Source: Microbacterium kyungheense (lineage in GTDB: Bacteria > Actinomycetota > Actinomycetes > Actinomycetales > Microbacteriaceae). Taken from it: a DNA stretch of 64,000 nucleotides. Made by a program: the position numbers and the translations under genes. The notes beneath the pieces were generated by a model. The model saw nothing but the letters and a program-made list of their open reading frames with translations. It made no database searches and was not told where the DNA came from. Below, one piece after another: positions 35,633 through 44,200 of this stretch (within the stretch, counting starts at the first letter, position 1; each line of letters starts with the position of its first letter). Location of the stretch: contig NZ_VFPE01000004.1 of NCBI RefSeq assembly GCF_006783905.1, positions 124,001-188,000 of the forward strand, given 5' to 3'.

Positions 35633-37063
35633 TCAGCCCGCCGGCGTGATCGTCACCGTCCGGGCACCCGGATCGATCGTGAAGGCGAGCACGCGGGCGC
35701 CGGCATCCCACTCCACGACCTCGCCGCCGTCGACGACTCCGCCCCGGGGGAATCGATCCGCCGGCAGATACGCCTCGCTCACGAGCCCGCTGTCGCCACC
35801 TTCCCCACTGTCGCCATCCAGGTGCAGGACGAGTCGGCCGTCCTGCACCGTCCAGGACGACACCGGCCCCGAGACGGCCCGCGGGTACGGGCGTTCGACC
35901 GCGCCGATGAGGTTGCGGGGCGTGCCGTCGGGCTCGTACGGCCCCCAGCTGCCCGGGTCGCGCGACCAGTACACGACGCCCATGCCGGCGGCGTCCGCGG
36001 TGCGGTAGACGAGGTCGACGTAGTCGAGCGCACCCGGCAGCGTCGTGTCCAGACCGAACTCGCCGAGGATCACCGGCACGCCGCCCATCGCCTCGGCTGC
36101 ACGAAGGGTGTTCGACGCCCATGCCGACACCGTGCCTTCGACGAGGTCGCGACTCGACCCGGAGAAGCCGTCGCCGAGGTCCATCGGCAGCGGATACAGG
36201 TGCGGGCAGAAGGCGATGCGCGGGTCGCCGTCGCGGGCGTCGTCGATGGGGCCGAGCCCGGTCGGCAGCCCCCAGTTGAAGCCCAGTGCCTGGGGCTCGA
36301 CGCACACCCACGTGTCGGCATCCACGTCGCGGATCGCGTCGGCGGTCAGCTGGTACAGCGACGTCAGCGGACCGGCCTCGAACGCCGGCCCCTGCAGTGT
36401 GCCGCCGTAGGGCTCATTCATGAGGTCGTACGCCACGACCGCGGGATCGCCGGCGAAGCGCTCGGCCACCGCCCGCCACGCCTTCGCGTAGTGCTCTGCC
36501 AGTTCGGGGTGCGCGCCGGTGGTGTTCCAGAAGTTGTCGAACGCGCGGATCACACCCGGCTCGAGGTAGTACAGCTCCCACATGTCGTGGTCCTGGACCT
36601 GCAGGCCGTCCATGTGGGTGGCCCACTCCGGTGCGCCGTTGCCCGTGCCGCCGTCCGGGGTGATCGCGCCGCTCCACAGGTCCTGGTGCATGTCGAGCAT
36701 CACGTGGTAGCCGCGGTCCGCGTACCAGCCGACCCGCTCCGCCACGTCGTCGAGGTAGTCCTGGTCGTACTCCCCCGGCTGCGGCTCGACCTTGCGCCAT
36801 GAGATGAGGAACCGCACGAAGTCCGTGCCGGTGTCGGCATACTCGGCGTCCAGGTCGTCCTCGGTGAACTGCGGCATCCCGTCGCGCGCCGACTTCGCGC
36901 TCGACGCGGTATTGAACCCGTTCGCCACGATCGCCCTGCCGTCGTCGTCCTGGAGGAACGAGGACGCGGATGCCGGGCCTGGTGTCCGCAGTGCGGCGGC
37001 CGCACCGCCGACGACGACCAGGGCACCGACGGCGATCGCGAGCACGCCACGGGGACCGAGCAT
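35633..37063 (-). CDS. Exported glycoside hydrolase family 5 (endoglycoceramidase-like)
   Basis: 476 residues. An N-terminal hydrophobic helix (about 7-25) acts as a signal anchor or signal peptide. GH5 barrel: MLDMHQDLWSG, the acid/base in YDLMNEPYGG, and the nucleophile in VILGEFGLD. HQDLWSG plus a C-terminal beta-sandwich (from about 385, VSSWTVQDGRLVLHLD) resembles endoglycoceramidase/EGC-type GH5 proteins of Rhodococcus, so a glycolipid or beta-glycoside substrate is possible; not certain. ATG 37063 with GGAGAGG upstream. A run of ten G lies 40 bp upstream. Confidence 0.85.
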   Translation of the reverse strand: MLGPRGVLAIAVGALVVVGGAAAALRTPGPASASSFLQDDDGRAIVANGFNTASSAKSARDGMPQFTEDDLDAEYADTGTDFVRFLISWRKVEPQPGEYDQDYLDDVAERVGWYADRGYHVMLDMHQDLWSGAITPDGGTGNGAPEWATHMDGLQVQDHDMWELYYLEPGVIRAFDNFWNTTGAHPELAEHYAKAWRAVAERFAGDPAVVAYDLMNEPYGGTLQGPAFEAGPLTSLYQLTADAIRDVDADTWVCVEPQALGFNWGLPTGLGPIDDARDGDPRIAFCPHLYPLPMDLGDGFSGSSRDLVEGTVSAWASNTLRAAEAMGGVPVILGEFGLDTTLPGALDYVDLVYRTADAAGMGVVYWSRDPGSWGPYEPDGTPRNLIGAVERPYPRAVSGPVSSWTVQDGRLVLHLDGDSGEGGDSGLVSEAYLPADRFPRGGVVDGGEVVEWDAGARVLAFTIDPGARTVTITPAG

Positions 37064-37102
37064 GGCAGACCGTCCTCTCCGACGGGAACCGGCGCGGGCT
37101 CC

Positions 37103-37112
37103 GGGGGGGGGG
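37103..37112. repeat. Homopolymer of ten G in a divergent promoter gap
   Basis: Ten consecutive G between the GH5 start (37063) and the -10 TATCAT (37137-37142) of the next gene. Slippage-prone; may alter spacing of either promoter or be a sequencing problem. Confidence 0.8.
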
Positions 37113-37148
37113 TATGGACCCGCGCGCCTCGGAGGCTATCATCGACCG

Positions 37149-37694
37149 GTGCCGACGAAGACACCCCCCGCTCTCGGACGCGCCGACATCGCGACGCTCG
37201 CGATGCTCGTGCTCCTCGCCGTGCTGGTCGGCATCTGGCCGCTCACCGGGTCGCTCACCACGTGGGTGCCGTACCTGGCGATCCCGGCCGCCGCAGGCCT
37301 GCCGTATCTGTGGCCGCCGCTGCGGCTCGTACCGCTCGGCGAGACGACGTGGGCGTTCTGGATCGCCGACACGGCCGGCGTGCTCGTCATGCTTGCCGTC
37401 GCATGGGCGATGCTCCGGGCCGCGGCGCGCAAGCGGCTGCGTCCGCGCGCCGGCCGGGCGTTCTGGCGCGGGCTCTGGGTGACGATCGTGGCGATCGTCG
37501 CGGGCAACCTCGTGCGTGCCGTGTTCTCGAGCTTCGTGGTGCACGCAGATCTCGGCACGTATCTCGGCACCCTGGCCGCCGGCATCCTGATCTCCGCCCT
37601 CACCGCCATCGTGCCCGGGGCGCTGGTCGGCGCCGTGGCCGCGCTCGTCAGCGCCACCGCCCGCGCCGCTCCCGCTCCGGCTCCGGCTCGTTGA
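37149..37694 (+). CDS. Integral membrane protein of unknown function
   Basis: 181 residues with five hydrophobic stretches (e.g. TLAMLVLLAVLVGIWPLTG, TWVPYLAIPAAAGLPYLW and a C-terminal AGILISALTAIVPGALVGAV) and a basic loop ARKRLRPRAGR. No family recognised. -10 TATCAT, 6 nt, GTG: leaderless. Ends in an Ala/Pro-rich tail and a REP-like terminator. It converges on the RNA helicase gene. Confidence 0.7.
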   Translation: MPTKTPPALGRADIATLAMLVLLAVLVGIWPLTGSLTTWVPYLAIPAAAGLPYLWPPLRLVPLGETTWAFWIADTAGVLVMLAVAWAMLRAAARKRLRPRAGRAFWRGLWVTIVAIVAGNLVRAVFSSFVVHADLGTYLGTLAAGILISALTAIVPGALVGAVAALVSATARAAPAPAPAR

Positions 37695-37745
37695 GCGAAC
37701 GGAGAGAGACGGAGCGCCCGCGCTCCTGCGTCGCTCCGCTCAACG
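37689..37745. repeat. REP-like dyad between convergent genes
   Basis: CGTTGAGCG (37689-37697) pairs with CGCTCAACG (37737-37745); the inside adds GGAGCG/CGCTCC pairing. Same family as 51486-51576 and the coding element at 21211. Overlaps both flanking gene ends and may terminate both. Confidence 0.65.
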
Positions 37746-39323
37746 ACCGGGGGTCAGCGTGTCGCCGGGACGGAACTCCGTGAAGGGCGCCTCGATGTCG
37801 GCGCGGTCCAGCAGCTCCTGCAGGCGGGCGCGGCGCGCGCGCGTCACCAGCGTCACGACGGTGCCCGACGCTCCGGCACGTCCGGTGCGACCGGAGCGAT
37901 GCAGGTACGTCTTGTACTCGTCGGGCGGGTCCGCCTGCACCACGAGGTCGATGTCGTCGACGTGGATGCCGCGCGCGGCGACATCCGTCGCCACCAGCAC
38001 GTCGATCCGCCCCGAGGTGAGCTTCTCGAGGTTCCGGGTGCGCCGGGCCTGATCGAGGTCGCCGTGCAGCGCCAGCGCGCGGATGCCGGCGGCGCCGAAC
38101 TGTTCGACGAGCATCTCGGCGTACGCGCGGGTGCGGGTGAACACGAGGGTCTTGCCGTCCCGGTCGACGAGCGACCGCAGCAGCTCCGCCTTGTCGCGGT
38201 GGTCGACCACGAGCACGCGGTGATCGATCGTGCCCGACCCCTGCGTCTCGCCGGCCACCTCGTACACCGCCGGGTTCGTGAGGAACTCCTTGACGAGCGA
38301 CGAGACCTCGCCGTCGAGCGTCGCCGAGAACAGCAGCCGCTGCGCATCGCGCGGCGTGCGCCGCATGATGCGCTGCACAGGCTGCAGGAACCCCAGCTCG
38401 CACATGTGGTCGGCCTCGTCGAGCACCGCGACGCGCACCTGCGACAGATCGAGCGCGCGGGACTCGACGAGGTCCTCGATGCGCCCGGGCGTGCCGATGA
38501 CGATATCGATGCCCTTCTTGAGCGCGCCGAGCTGCCGCGCCTTCGGCACGCCGCCGTAGATCTGCGTCGTGAAGAGGCCGACGCTGCGCGCGATGGGCTG
38601 GATGGTCGCGTCGATCTGCAGCGCCAGCTCGCGCGTCGGCGCGAGGATCAGGGCACGCGGCGGGCGGCCGATCTCACGCTTCTGCCCGGCCTGGGACCGC
38701 AGGACGCTCTCGACGAGCGGCGCCCCGAACGCGATGGTCTTGCCCGAGCCGGTGCGTCCTCGCGCGAGCACGTCACGCCCGTCGAGGATCGCCGGGATCG
38801 TCGCCGCCTGGATGGGGAACGGATGCCGCGCCCCGAGCTCGTCGAGGGTCTTGACGATGTTCTGCCCGAGGCCGAGGTCACCGAAGGTCGCGCCGTCCAC
38901 GTCCGCGGGTACGACGGCATCGGCGCGCAGGCGCTCGTGGACGACGTCCGCGCGGACGCCCTCGTCGCGCCGCGCGCGGTCATCGCGCCGCGGGGTGTCG
39001 TCACGCCGGCGGTCGTCACGGCGCGGCCGGTCGTCGCGGGAGTGCGTGCGGATGGCGCGCGCCTCGTCGCGGCCGGCGCGCTCCTGCTCGGTCCACCGAC
39101 GCTTCGGCGCACCCTCGGCGGGTTCCGGGCGGTGCCCGCGATGACCCGGGCTGCGGCTGCCGGCCTTGCCGGCCGACGACTCGCCTGGGCGTCGCCGCTG
39201 CCCCTCGCCGCGGCCGCTCTCGTCCGCGCCGCGGGCGCCTCCGGCGGCGCGGGCGCGGGGGTTGTAGCGCGGGTCGTAGTTCTTCGGAGCGCGGCCGCCG
39301 CCGGGCTTCTTGTTCTTGGGCAT
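37740..39323 (-). CDS. DEAD-box RNA helicase
   Basis: 527 residues. A basic, Arg/Asp-rich N-terminal tail (about 1-135, MPKNKKPGGGRAPKNYDPR, then RDDRPRRDDRR repeats) is followed by a DEAD core: FGDLGLGQNIVKTL Q-motif region, ARGRTGSGKT, PTRELALQ, LDEADHMCELGF, FSATLDG, HRSGRTGRAG. Unwinds RNA; probably a cold-stress or ribosome-assembly helicase. ATG 39323 has AGAAGGAG upstream; the frame is open further upstream but the family starts here. The RD-rich tail is encoded by a low-complexity repeat that may vary. Confidence 0.9.
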   Translation of the reverse strand: MPKNKKPGGGRAPKNYDPRYNPRARAAGGARGADESGRGEGQRRRPGESSAGKAGSRSPGHRGHRPEPAEGAPKRRWTEQERAGRDEARAIRTHSRDDRPRRDDRRRDDTPRRDDRARRDEGVRADVVHERLRADAVVPADVDGATFGDLGLGQNIVKTLDELGARHPFPIQAATIPAILDGRDVLARGRTGSGKTIAFGAPLVESVLRSQAGQKREIGRPPRALILAPTRELALQIDATIQPIARSVGLFTTQIYGGVPKARQLGALKKGIDIVIGTPGRIEDLVESRALDLSQVRVAVLDEADHMCELGFLQPVQRIMRRTPRDAQRLLFSATLDGEVSSLVKEFLTNPAVYEVAGETQGSGTIDHRVLVVDHRDKAELLRSLVDRDGKTLVFTRTRAYAEMLVEQFGAAGIRALALHGDLDQARRTRNLEKLTSGRIDVLVATDVAARGIHVDDIDLVVQADPPDEYKTYLHRSGRTGRAGASGTVVTLVTRARRARLQELLDRADIEAPFTEFRPGDTLTPGR

Positions 39324-39699
39324 CCGGCTCCTTCTGGGTGCGGTCGCGGGCACCTCTCGCGCCGCGAGCACGTCGCCTGCGTGAGCCGGCCACTCCAGGT
39401 TACCCGGGCGGGTTCGACCACCGCTGGGCGGGGTCACCGCCGGCACGGACCCGCTTCCCTCGCGCCGGCTGAGGCGCTCACGCCCTGTCAACGGCCAGCG
39501 TTCCCCCGGCTGGTCGGGCTACTGTTGCCTCAGCGGCTTGCCGCCGACCGGGGGGTCACCGCTGAACTGGGGTTTTGTGCAGTTCGGCGTCCCCGTCGCA
39601 CTGGGGAATCTGTCGTCCGACCGACGCGGTCTCCGTGTCGGTTCATGTGGGGTGGCCGGCACCGGACACCACGTCGCACCCGAACCGATCGTGAGTCGA
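39324..39699. other. Divergent promoter region without a certain gene
   Basis: About 376 bp between the divergent RNA helicase (start 39323) and DUF998-type gene (start 39700). A TACTGT hexamer at 39519-39524 is promoter-like on the plus strand. The DUF998 frame is open from 39538 (TTG), so a longer protein is possible. No RNA gene or palindrome of note was seen. Confidence 0.4.
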
Positions 39700-40956
39700 A
39701 TGCCTCCCACGACCCTTTCAGACGTCACCAGCGGTCCAGCCGCATTGTTCGCCGTCGCGGCCTCGCCGCTGACGGCATCCGTACCGGACAATGCGGTGCC
39801 GGTGGCGCCCGCCACCACACCCGCTCCGGCTGCCGTCGCGCACCGCATCGGGCGCCTTGCCGTGCTGTCGCTGCCGGCGGGAGTCCTGCTGGCGGTGCTG
39901 ACCACCCACGACGCGACGTGGTGGCACCACCACTTCTCGCAGTTGGGGACGCACTCGGACTTCTCGGGGCGCGCCTTCAACGCCACGACGATCTTCGCCG
40001 GATTCTTCCTGGCCGCATACGGCGTGCTGGTCGCGGTGGCGCTGCCCGACGGCATCCGGCTGCGGTCCGCACGCGCGTTCCGCGGATCGGTCGTGTCGGC
40101 GGGCCTGCACCTCACCGCCGTCGGTCTCGTGCCGATCCCGGTGAGCCCCGACATGCACAACCTCATCGCCACCGGACTCGGGCTGTCGTTCCTGTCGACC
40201 GTGTCGACCGGGCTGGCGATCCCGGGACGCAGCCGGCGGTTCCGGCGGACGACGTCGTTCTGCGTCGCACTGCTCGCCGTCGGCATGGTCGTGCTGACGG
40301 CCGGCTTCATGACACTGGCGATGTTCGAGCTCGTCGCCTTCGTCACGATGGGCATCTGGCTGCTGTGCCTGCCGCGGGTGCTGGCGGCCCCACCCGCTGC
40401 GCCGCGCAGCGCGCGCCGCGCTCGCCCGGCGGCGGTCTCAGAATGGATGCCATGGCAGAACCCGTGGCCCACCCCGTCACCGTCGCGATCGAACGTCGCA
40501 TCGACCCGTCCCGCACCGCCGAGGCCACGAGCTGGATGCAGGCCGGCACCGATCTGGCCGCGGGCTTCGAGGGCTTCCTCGGCTCGGGCTGGGTCCGTGC
40601 GGGCGAGAGCAGCGACCTCTGGTACATGCTGTACCGCTTCCGCGACCTCCCGACCCTGGAGGGCTGGGAGGATTCGCCGCAGCGCGCGTGGTGGCTCGAC
40701 TCCGGCCGTGCCTTCGCCCGCGAGGTCAAGGTGGAACGGCGCACCGGCATCGAGGGCTGGTTCGATGCTCCGTTCGCGACCACTGTCGAGACGCGGGGAC
40801 CCGCTGCACCCGCGACCGGTCCGATCCAGCAGCCCATCCCGCCCGCCCCGCCGCGCTACAAGCAGGCCGTCACGATCTGGCTCGGCTTCTTCCCCACGAA
40901 CCTCCTCGCGTCGTGGCTGCTCGGCTACGTGCCCGGCTTCGCCGAGTGGCCGCTGA
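39700..40956 (+). CDS. DUF998-type membrane protein, C-terminus doubtful
   Basis: 418 residues if read to the stop at 40956. Residues about 50-240 form a six-helix-like DUF998 protein: AVLSLPAGVLLAVLTTHD, HHHFSQLGTHSDFSGRAFN, MHNLIATGLGLSFLS. From about residue 250 (after WLLCLPRVL) the composition turns Arg/Ser/Pro-rich, as in a non-coding frame, and it overlaps the next gene by 514 nt. The real end is therefore uncertain: either a frameshift near 40380-40440 or an unusual overlap. A GTG nine bases upstream (39691) is also possible. Function of DUF998 is unknown. Confidence 0.55.
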   Translation: MPPTTLSDVTSGPAALFAVAASPLTASVPDNAVPVAPATTPAPAAVAHRIGRLAVLSLPAGVLLAVLTTHDATWWHHHFSQLGTHSDFSGRAFNATTIFAGFFLAAYGVLVAVALPDGIRLRSARAFRGSVVSAGLHLTAVGLVPIPVSPDMHNLIATGLGLSFLSTVSTGLAIPGRSRRFRRTTSFCVALLAVGMVVLTAGFMTLAMFELVAFVTMGIWLLCLPRVLAAPPAAPRSARRARPAAVSEWMPWQNPWPTPSPSRSNVASTRPAPPRPRAGCRPAPIWPRASRASSARAGSVRARAATSGTCCTASATSRPWRAGRIRRSARGGSTPAVPSPARSRWNGAPASRAGSMLRSRPLSRRGDPLHPRPVRSSSPSRPPRRATSRPSRSGSASSPRTSSRRGCSATCPASPSGR

Positions 40957-41063
40957 TCGCCCGCGTGCTGCTCTCGACCGTGCTGCTGACGCCGGTCATG
41001 ACCTACGCCGTGCTCCCCGCCGTGACCCGCCTGCTGCGCCCCTGGCTGCAGCGCGCCCGCTGA
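40443..41063 (+). CDS. Antibiotic biosynthesis monooxygenase-like protein with membrane tail (COG3224)
   Basis: 206 residues. An ABM-like ferredoxin fold at about 8-105 (VAIERRIDPSRTAEATSW, DLWYMLYRFRDLPTLEGW) is followed by a Pro-rich linker and two C-terminal membrane helices (VTIWLGFFPTNLLASWLLGY and LLSTVLLTPVMTYAVLPAV). This arrangement fits the COG3224 group of ABM-superfamily membrane proteins of unknown role. ATG 40443 or 40452 are both possible. Overlaps the doubtful end of the DUF998 gene. Confidence 0.8.
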   Translation: MDAMAEPVAHPVTVAIERRIDPSRTAEATSWMQAGTDLAAGFEGFLGSGWVRAGESSDLWYMLYRFRDLPTLEGWEDSPQRAWWLDSGRAFAREVKVERRTGIEGWFDAPFATTVETRGPAAPATGPIQQPIPPAPPRYKQAVTIWLGFFPTNLLASWLLGYVPGFAEWPLIARVLLSTVLLTPVMTYAVLPAVTRLLRPWLQRAR

Positions 41064-41189
41064 CGCCGGCTTGCCGCCCCCGTTCCAGTGAGACCGGGGA
41101 CTCGGGCCGAGACCCAGGGCGTCGCCCCGCATCCCGGCCTCGATCACCGGTCTCGACGGCGGATCACCCGGTCTCGCGCCGAGACCGGA

Positions 41190-41231
41190 GAGGGGGATGG
41201 ATGCCGCGGGTCTGGGGCATCCATCCCCCTC
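41190..41231. terminator. Strong hairpin between COG3224 and RND genes
   Basis: Perfect 16-bp stem GAGGGGGATGGATGCC (41190-41205) / GGCATCCATCCCCCTC (41216-41231) with a 10-nt loop, in a convergent gap. Upstream in the same gap (41090-41190) several CCGGTCTCG-type dyads occur. Confidence 0.85.
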
Positions 41232-41243
41232 CTGTTGCAGGCG

Positions 41244-44200
41244 TCAGGCGTCGCCGCGGCGCTCGGGCTTGCCGGTGTCGTCCGTTGCGGGCTGCGCGGA
41301 GTCGTCGGTCGCCTCGGCGGACGCGGACTCCCCCTGAGTTTCGTCGTCGGCGGATGAATCGTCGGCGCCGGCGGGGTCGAACCCGGGCACGGAGTCGATC
41401 ACCTGCGGTGAGCCCTCGGCCGGCGTCTCGTCCGCGGATGCTGGCTCCGCGGGCGCAGCCTCGATGGGCGCCTCATCCACCGAAGCCTCCTCGACGGGCG
41501 CGTCCTCGACGGGCGCATCATCGACAGGCGCGTCCTCGATGTGTGCGTCGTCCACGAGCGCGCCCTCAACCGGCGCACCATCGGTTGCCTCCTCGTCCGC
41601 AGGCAGATCCGCAGCAGGTGCGTCCTCGACCCGGGCATCTTCGACCGCAGCACCCTCAACCGAGGCATCCCCGGCCGAGACGTCCTCGACGGAGGGGTTC
41701 TCGACAAGGGCATCCTCGACAGAGGCGTCTTCGGCCGAGGCATCCCCAACAGGGGCATCCTCGACGGGCGCGTCCTCACCCGAGGCGTCCTCGACCGAGG
41801 CGTCCTCGGCCCGCACACCCTCGTCCGTCAGCTGCTGGTCGGCAGCGGGCTCGTCGGCAGCGGTCTCGTCGACCGCGCCCTTTTCGGCGGCGACCTCCGG
41901 CTCGCCCGGAGCGGGCGCGGGCGCGGCGTCGACGATCTCGGAGCCGGCGTCGTCGGCCTCCTCGGCCGCGTCGGCGACCGCATCCTCGGTCTGCGCGGGC
42001 CCGTCGACGGAGGGCGCGGGCTCGACGGCATCCACCGTCTCGGTCTCGGCCGAGACCACGGCGGGAGCCGGCTCGGACTCGGGCACCTCCACGTCGGGGC
42101 CTTCCTCGATCGTCGGCACGTCCACGGCGGCGGTCTCGGCGGCGACCGCGCCCCGGCGGCCGCGGGCCGCCTCGCGCTGACGGCGCTCCCGACGCGTCTC
42201 GAACGCCGCCCCCGCGGCGACGGCACCCGCAGCGCCTGCAGCATCTGCGCCTGCGGCGGCACCGCCCGCGCTCGACCCGGCGCCCGACGCGACGACCCCT
42301 ACGGCGACGAGCTCGCCTTCCGCCGCGGCATCCGACCCGGCGTCCGGGCCATCACCCTCGGGAGCGGGCCCCTCGCCGCCGCCTCCGCCTCCGTCGCCGT
42401 CACCGCCGGCGCGACGGGCCGCACGCCGTTCCTTGGCGCCCTCGACGAGGTTGTACAGCGTCGGCAGCACGAGCAGCGTCAGCACGGTCGACGACACCAG
42501 GCCGCCGATCACGACGATGGCGAGCGGCTGCGAGATGAACCCGCCGTGGCCGGTGATGCCGAGCGCCATCGGGGTGAGAGCGAAGATCGTCGCGAGCGCC
42601 GTCATGAGGATGGGCCGCAGACGGCGCGAGCCGCCGGCGACGGTCGCATCATGGGTCGTCAGACCCTTCTCGCGATACTGGTTCACCAGGTCGACGAGCA
42701 CGATCGCGTTCGTCACCACGATGCCGATGAGCATCAGCACGCCGATGAGCGAGGCGACGCCGAGCGGCACGCCGCTGATGATCTGCAGCAGGATGGCGCC
42801 GGTCGCTGCGAACGGCACCGACACCAGCAGCAGCAGCGGCTGACGCAGCGACTTGAACGTCGCGACCATCACGATGTAGACGATCAGGATCGCCGCGAGA
42901 AGCGCCAGTCCCAGCTGCGAGAACGCGTCGGTCTGCTGGGTGGCGACACCGCCCAGGGTGGCGTCCGCCGCCGACGGCAGGTCGGCGTCCTCGAGCGCAG
43001 CGGTCACCGACGCGGTGGCGGTGGCCAGGTCGTCCGTCGACGGCGTCACCGTGACCGTCGCGGTGCGCTGGCCTCCTTCGGTCGTGATCGAGGTCGGGCC
43101 CTCGCTCTCTTCGACCGTGGCGACCTCTTCGAGGGCGATCGGGCCGGTGGCGCTCGGCACCTGCAGCTGACGCAGCTCGTCGAGCGACGCCGGCGTCTGG
43201 GATGCCGCGAGGTAGACGGTCAGCGCGGTGTCGTCGATCTCGACCGAGCCGATCGACTGCGGCTGCATCGTGTTGGACACGAGCGCGCCGACGGTGACCT
43301 CCGACAGGCCGAGCTGGGCGGCCTTGTCGCGGTCGACCGTGACGGCGATGTACGGGAGCGACGCCGACAGGTTGCTCGACACCTGGCCGACGCCCTCCTT
43401 GCCGTCGACGGCCGCCACGACGGCATCCGTCGCCGTGGCGAGCGTGTCCGAGTCGGGAGCGGTCACGTCGATCGCGATGTCGGTCGACCCGAACCCGCCG
43501 CCCGCCGAGATCGTGATCTCGCCCGCGTCGTCCAGGTCGGCGATCGCGTTCTGCACGTCCTCGCGCAGCGCCACCTGGTCGACGTCTGGGTCGGTCGTGA
43601 TGGAGTACGTGATGCCGCTGCCGCCGCCCGCGAAGGCGTCGCGCAGCGCCGAGCCGGACGAGCCGATCGACACCTGCACGGTCTCGATGCCGTCGACGCC
43701 CTGCAGAGCGTCCTCGACCTGTTCGGCGGCGGCGCTCTCGGCCTCGAGCGACGGCGCCGGACCGATGTCCTGCGTCATCGTGAACGTGTTCTGGCCCGAG
43801 TCGCCGAGGAAGTTCACCTTCATGAACGGCGCCGCGGCGAGCGTGCCGCCGAGCACCAGCACCGCGATGAGCAGGGTCACCCAGGAGTGCTTGAGCGTCC
43901 AGTGCAGGATCGGCAGATAGGCCTTCTGCAGGCGCGAGGGCGGCGCGGCGGCATCCTCCGGATCGATCGCGACACCGTCGGCGTCGAGGATCGGCTTGCC
44001 GGGCTTGAGGAACCAGTACGCGAGCACCGGGACGATCGTGAGCGCGACCAGCAGCGACGCCGTCATCGCGATCGTCACGGTCAGCGCGAACGGACGGAAC
44101 AGCTCGCCCGTGAGGTCGCCGACGAAGGCGATCGGCAGGAAGACGGCGACGGTGGTGATCGTCGACGCCGTGATGGCCGAGGCCACCTCGCGCACACCGC

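Noticed and set aside
41421..41810. CRISPR array or satellite
   Set aside because: The units are adjacent 15-bp coding repeats in frame, without unique spacers; they encode the RND tail.
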